Of a stretch of 64,000 bases of DNA, positions 58,475 to 64,000 are shown one piece after another (the stretch's first letter is position 1; each line of letters opens with the position of its first letter). This DNA is from Chrysomallon squamiferum (taxonomy: Eukaryota; Mollusca; Gastropoda; Neomphalida; Peltospiridae). Below the pieces are notes generated by a model that saw only the letters and a program-made list of their open reading frames with translations, did no database searches and was not told the origin of the DNA. A program made the position numbers and the translations under genes. The stretch is taken from NCBI GenBank assembly GCA_012295275.1, contig CM022667.1, forward strand, positions 15,710,805 through 15,774,804, in the 5' to 3' direction.

Positions 58475-59372
58475 CTGAAACGGCAGGCTCAGATTTGTTT
58501 TCATCACGTAGAAGAAGTTTTTCTCGTATGAAGATAACAAGTCCCAGCGTGCAGACACCCAACCCACTGAAGTTCCACACAGTCGCATGTCTTTGTCCAG
58601 ACAGGTAGAGTAGAAAAATCACAGTTATTCTTTTCAAGATGTTGCTGATGGCGTGACTCAACACAGACATGTACCGCAGCACGACGTTCGTAGACAAATA
58701 AGAGTAGACGACGTGGAGGATGCTGGATGACAGCAGTGTAATCATAGTCAACGTGGTTGTCGTAGGAAGCAATCCTTTCAGTTCGATAATATACATTACT
58801 AGGACTAACATAACCATACCAGCTGCAACACAGGAGATGTACACTACAGGACGCAGTCGTATTTCTTTAGATGTTTGATGTCCTGATTTCATGGCAACGT
58901 TTCTTGCAGCTATCATGATGTTCGATGTGAATGCCATCACTGCACCTATGGACATCAACGACGTTACAAACGGGTTACCTGTGAAACCTACGGCACCGAA
59001 TACAATTAATGGCAGACTTGCTAGTGTTGATGCTGATGTTGATGTCGTTAGGAAAATACGTTGTAGTAGAGCTGTGGTGATGGGTTCCATTAATTTGATT
59101 GCAAACGTTGATGATGCATGGATAAAAGACATGCTGCAGTTTGTAGCGAACGTGCCTGCGATGTGTGATAGAATAACGACGTAGGACACGTTGTCATGTT
59201 GTTGCTGAACGTCCACAAAAGAATAACATGTCGCAGTTTGAAAGATTGTTAGAATGAGGGACAAATAAAGTCCTTGACCTTGTACGTTGACCAAGTCAGA
59301 GTGGAGAAACAATCTGGCACATTGATGACAGAGATAAGAGGTCAAAGTCCACATGACGAAAACCAGTACAAT
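58455..59372 (-). CDS. TPT-type carrier exon, copy 2
   Basis: Paralogue of the exon at 41069-41986, with the same acceptor, ten helices, AIKLMEP, ARNVAMK and LKRITVI blocks. By eye there are 22 amino-acid differences in the 299 residues from the internal Met. Twenty-one fall in the first 190 residues and only one in the last 109. The fusion donor CAG|GTGAAA (exon end 58475) and the alternative TAA stop (58457-58455) are both conserved. Substitutions avoid the presumed phosphate-binding Lys-Arg pair, so the protein is probably functional. Confidence 0.8.
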
Positions 59373-59751
<379 letters not shown>

Positions 59752-59772
59752 CTGCGGAGTGACTTTATCCAT
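59752..59772 (-). CDS. Exon 1 of fusion gene copy 2 (start codon, 7 residues)
   Basis: Encodes MDKVTPQ, identical to copy 1, and ends at a perfect CAG|GTAAGA donor (GT at 59751-59750). The 5' leader has diverged (the TAG of copy 1 is lost) but an in-frame TGA lies a little further upstream, so the same ATG is the likely start. It joins in phase 0 to exon 2 at 59372. Confidence 0.7.
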
Positions 59773-59994
59773 TTCAAGGAATGATGTTTTAATCTGATGG
59801 TACTCAGTTTTTCACAGAAAATGCTGATAGACTCTGAAAATAACATAAATGTCGTAAGTACCCTGTTTTTCTTGTTATAATTGTGATGTAAAGTTTATTT
59901 TTTGAAAATACAATATAACATTTTAATGTATAATTCATTCAGTATGTCATATAAGGTAAACCAGACGGAGACTAACTGGAAGTTAATTAGCAGG

Positions 59995-60819
59995 AGTGGG
60001 GATGTTGTTTCTTACAACTAATATCGGTGATGTTGTGTTTAGGAGTTTTTATTTCATTTTTTTATTTTATTTCATAAAGCTGTTACACGCTATTGCAACA
60101 GTCTCACGTCGTTCTCACAGAAGAATCATAAATGCTCTATGTTGTTACGAGTGTTTAAACAGTGATGGGAGAGGTGTGCGGCTGATGCTTCCTAGTGGGC
60201 ATTTGACAGTTTAGTGTGTTGTACGCTTGGCCTGTTTTGGACGATGGTTTGCGTCGATTTGCTCTTGATCAAGCGGTGGCGTTTTACTTCACACAGATTA
60301 CGTTTCTTATTTTTGTGCTTTGTTTATTATAATGTGTTATTCTGTGTGTGCTGTATTCCACAAACGAATGTGTATCCGTAGGAATTAATTTTCGATCATG
60401 GTTTGAGTAGCTCAACCTTAAAGCATTTAATGATCAATTAATTCAACTTTTATTTAAACTTTAAGAGATATGATTTAAGTTTGATCCGATAATTCTAAAA
60501 TTGTTGAGAATTTAATAGACCTTGTACCATTACAGTGTTGAAAGTAAATGATATACAAAACAACAGTAACTACAATAAGAAGAACAAAAACAAGAACAAA
60601 GAGAACAGCAACAATAATAATAAGAGAAACAAAAACGAAAACGACAGTAATGATAAGAGAATGAAGAAGAAGAAGAAGAAGTAGAAGAAGAAGAATATTA
60701 ATGTTTGAATCGACCACTTTAATAAAAAACAGTCTCAGTGATAAATTAACTGATCTTTTGTATAAACTTTTGAATTATTGGGTTTAATGGACTTTTTAAA
60801 GTCAAAGCTAGACAAGTGT

Positions 60820-60907
<88 letters not shown>

Positions 60908-62183
60908 GTATTTTAATGTTCACGAGTTTCTTTCGACCACTTTAATGAAAACAGATGCAGTGATCAGTTAATTTAAATTTTGTATAAACAATAACAACAA
61001 CAGTAACAAAAACACTAAGAAAAGCAGTAACAACAACAATAATAATAACAATAATAATAGTAACAATAACAATAATAAAGATAATGATAATAATAAGAAT
61101 AACAACAACAACAACAACAACAACCACTGAACAATTAAGAAAGAAAATTGAATACTTTTTCAGAAATCTTAACCGTCAAGCATTCTATATTTCTTAGAAT
61201 CTGATTTAATTTGATATGAGGTAAAACTAATTTTAATAGTAAGCTGCTACATGTAGGACATAACTTGTCTTTCACAATGTTTCTTAAATATAATGATTTC
61301 ATTTTCTTGTTGTTGTTGGCTGGATTGTTTCTGGGTTAGTGTATTTACTGTTGTTGCTGTTGCTGTTATTATTGCTACTGCGTTTTATATCAGTTATATT
61401 TATTATAACTAAAAAATAAAATGAAAAGATATTTCAAAATTAATGCAACAGAGGGTTTTTTATAAAGCTGTTTTTTTCATAAAGCGTTTAAGTAGCTCAA
61501 GCTTAAATCATTTAATGATCAATTAATTAAACTTTTATTTAAACTAAAAAATATGATTTAACTTTGATCCGATAATTCTAAAATTGTTGAGAATTTAATA
61601 GGCCTTCTACCATTACAGTGTTGAAAGTGGATGATATAGAAAACAACAAGCACAACAATAAGAACAACAACAAGCAAAACAACGACAGTAATGACAAGAG
61701 AATGAAGAAGAAGAAGAATAACAATAAAATGAATAACACTAATTATGTTTTTGCTGGTATTTAAGATGTTTTGGACTAAAATTTTCTCTAACATAAACCA
61801 TTATTTTTAAATATGATCTTAACAGGGATAACTCACAAGTCACAATTAATCTTCTATTGTAATGCATACCATATTAATTTGTGTAAGAGCAAAGCATAGT
61901 TATTAGCAGTATCAGAGGGAGAAGCATAGTTTTATTTTGTTTTGTTATATTTTATTTTGTCTTATTCTATTTTATTATCTTTATTTATTTATTTTTATTA
62001 CTATTACTACTATTACTACTACTATTATTATTTTTATTATTTTATTTTATTTTATTTTAATATTCAGTCGACCACTTTAATAAAAACAGACGCAGTCATC
62101 AGTTGAACTTTTGAAACAACAGTAATAATAATAACAATAACAATAACGATGATAAAGATAATACTAATAATAATAGCAACAGC

Positions 62184-62223
<40 letters not shown>

Positions 62224-64000
62224 TGAGGTAAAATTAAGTTTAATAGTCTGCTTCTACACGTAGGACATAAATTGTCTTTAACAAAGTTTCTCAGATATAA
62301 TTATTTTGTTTTCTTGTTGTTTTTGTTCGCTGGGTTGTTTCTGGGTTAGTATATTTGCTGGTGTTGTTGTTGCTGTTGTTATAGCTGCTGGGTTTTAAAT
62401 AAAATAAAAATATATTCCAAAATTAACACCACAGAGGGTTTCTAGAGTATATTAGTTTGAGGAGAACTACAGCGATACAGTTGATTTAACAAAGAGACAT
62501 CCATAATGAATTCGGCCGTCTCGTTACATGGTTCATTCACGTTTTCTCAAAACAACACAAATAAAACATTTTACTTGCAGCATACAAGTTTAAAGAATGT
62601 ATCATGTTTTGCTATACAAATAAAGATTTAATTGAAGTCAAGAAAAAAAAAAGGGTGAATACTTACAGTTTGTAAGAGTGTAAAATATCCAAATTACTGA
62701 AATACTATCTGTGGAAAACTGGATTTCTGAAAAGTCACGCTTTCAACTTGAATAATCTATCGTCTCAAGAAAAGGGGGCTAGAAATCATCCAGCCGTTTA
62801 ATACATGACGGTCAAGTCAGACCAGAATATGTAACATAAACCGTTTCGAGTAAAGACAATCTACCCGTAGCGATCTTCTGTTGTAATAGATACCACTATA
62901 ACATTCTCCTATAAGAACAGAGTTTTGAATTAGCAAAAACATCAGAGATCCATAATGGAAAATCTTTATTATTTTTATTTTACTATTTTGTTTAGTTATT
63001 TTCGTATTTTGTATTTAATTTTTTTCGTTCACGGGTGTAATCATAACAGCAGGAGTAGAAGCAGTAGCAGCAGTACTAACAGTAAATGTACAGCTGTAGT
63101 AATATAATACTACTTGCTGTTGTTATGGTTGTAGTAGGATTACTATTGCCCTGTCCACTATTTTCTCTCAGTGACTCTGTATTTTTCTGTCCCCGATCTA
63201 CTTTAATTTAACACAAATAACGTTTTGTATCCAGTCGATATTTAAGAACAAATAGAACGAGAATGTTTATATTCGCATTTAAAAACAAATAGAACAATAA
63301 TGTTGATATTCACATTTAAAAACAAATAGAACGAGAATTTTTATATTCACATTTAAAAGCAAATAGAACGAGAAAGTATATATTCATATTTAAGAACAAA
63401 TAGAACGAGAATGTTTATATTCATAATTAAGAACAAAGAGAACGAGAATGTTTATATTCATAATTAAGAACAGTCAGAAGGAGAGAATATTTGGAAACAC
63501 ATAGAAAAACAAGAAAGAGTGTGTGCTGCAGATACAAAACTACATCAACGAAAAAAGCAGCATATCAAACAATTTCTGGAGAAGAATAAAAAAATGTTTT
63601 CAAAATACGTAATATTTGTTTTAAATCATGATCTAAAATTCAAGTGTTTGCTGTTTACATCTCAATGATAGATTAGTGTGCAGTTGTCAGAATTCTAAAA
63701 TCTTTGGTATGACTAAATTAAAGAGCGACCTGAACAGATGAGATAAATCAAAGTAAACACTTCTTCAAACTGGAAACTCCAGTTATGTTCTCACTTCATT
63801 TGAATAGTTTGGTTGATAACAACGCTGAAAGTGTAAAGTGTAAACAGTAAACTACAGATCCTTTGCAGATCAAGTTGCGAAAAATTATTTCTTTGAAAAC
63901 TTGATTGCCGAAAGGATTTAATTAATTCAAAGTATATCAAAATGCCACAAATCTGAACCTTTCGCTGAAGACAAAAATAAAATTCTGCTATTAGTACTAC
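59995..64000. repeat. Complex direct-repeat array, segment C, running off the window
   Basis: R1 60065-60310, R2 60370, R4 60700, R4' 60910, R5 61125, R2 61490, R3 61755, R4' 62065, partial R5 62220, R6 62440, R7 62950 to the edge. At the right end R7 keeps the form seen at 46290-47290, the copy that precedes the pseudogene, rather than the shorter one at 51095-52055. Confidence 0.78.
63240..63475. repeat. 38-bp minisatellite inside R7, expanded copy
   Basis: Same unit as 46590-46765, with about six or seven repeats, so copy number differs between R7 modules. Confidence 0.7.

Overview
The window is animal nuclear DNA: AT-rich, extremely rich in microsatellites, with compact GT/AG introns and only a few protein-coding exons. 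A lophotrochozoan, most likely a mollusc, is the best guess. The basis is the repeat landscape (GA, GT, ATGT, ATT runs), the polysaccharide pyruvyltransferase-domain genes (very rare in animals) and the Golgi-type glycosylation genes. I cannot name the species.

Layout. Bases 1-32500 hold no coding exon I can support. They contain microsatellites, several old and strongly diverged minisatellites, and a few low-copy GC-richer patches that may be promoters, 5' UTR exons or enhancers. Bases 32572-35200 (minus) carry a two-exon gene for a 360-residue type II membrane protein resembling alpha-1,2-fucosyltransferases. A candidate promoter and 5' UTR exon lies at about 36930-37060.

From 37972 to the right edge the sequence is a tandem segmental duplication of about 16.9 kb, with its junction visible at 54866. 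Each copy carries the same minus-strand gene (42370-39312 and 59772-56764). A 21-nt first coding exon is followed by an exon for a 10-TM triose-phosphate/PEP-translocator-type carrier, then an exon for a membrane-anchored polysaccharide pyruvyltransferase. The last two exons are joined by a phase-compatible intron of only 341-407 bp. The splice sites are conserved in both copies, exon 3 has no usable ATG of its own upstream of its membrane anchor, and there is no canonical poly(A) signal between the two parts. I therefore propose a single 762-residue fusion: a carrier that could bring phosphoenolpyruvate into the Golgi, joined to the luminal enzyme that would use it to pyruvylate glycans. This is the main candidate for an undescribed system in the window.

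Downstream of each gene copy (higher coordinates) lies a complex direct-repeat array of modules R1-R7. In the first block a decayed third pyruvyltransferase copy (47591-48507) is embedded in it. The window ends inside an R7 module that sits next to that pseudogene in the first block, so another copy may follow beyond the edge.

Function. All three intact genes point to Golgi glycan modification: fucose-type transfer and pyruvate ketal addition. Exon structures are inferred from splice consensus, frame and paralogue conservation, with no transcript evidence.
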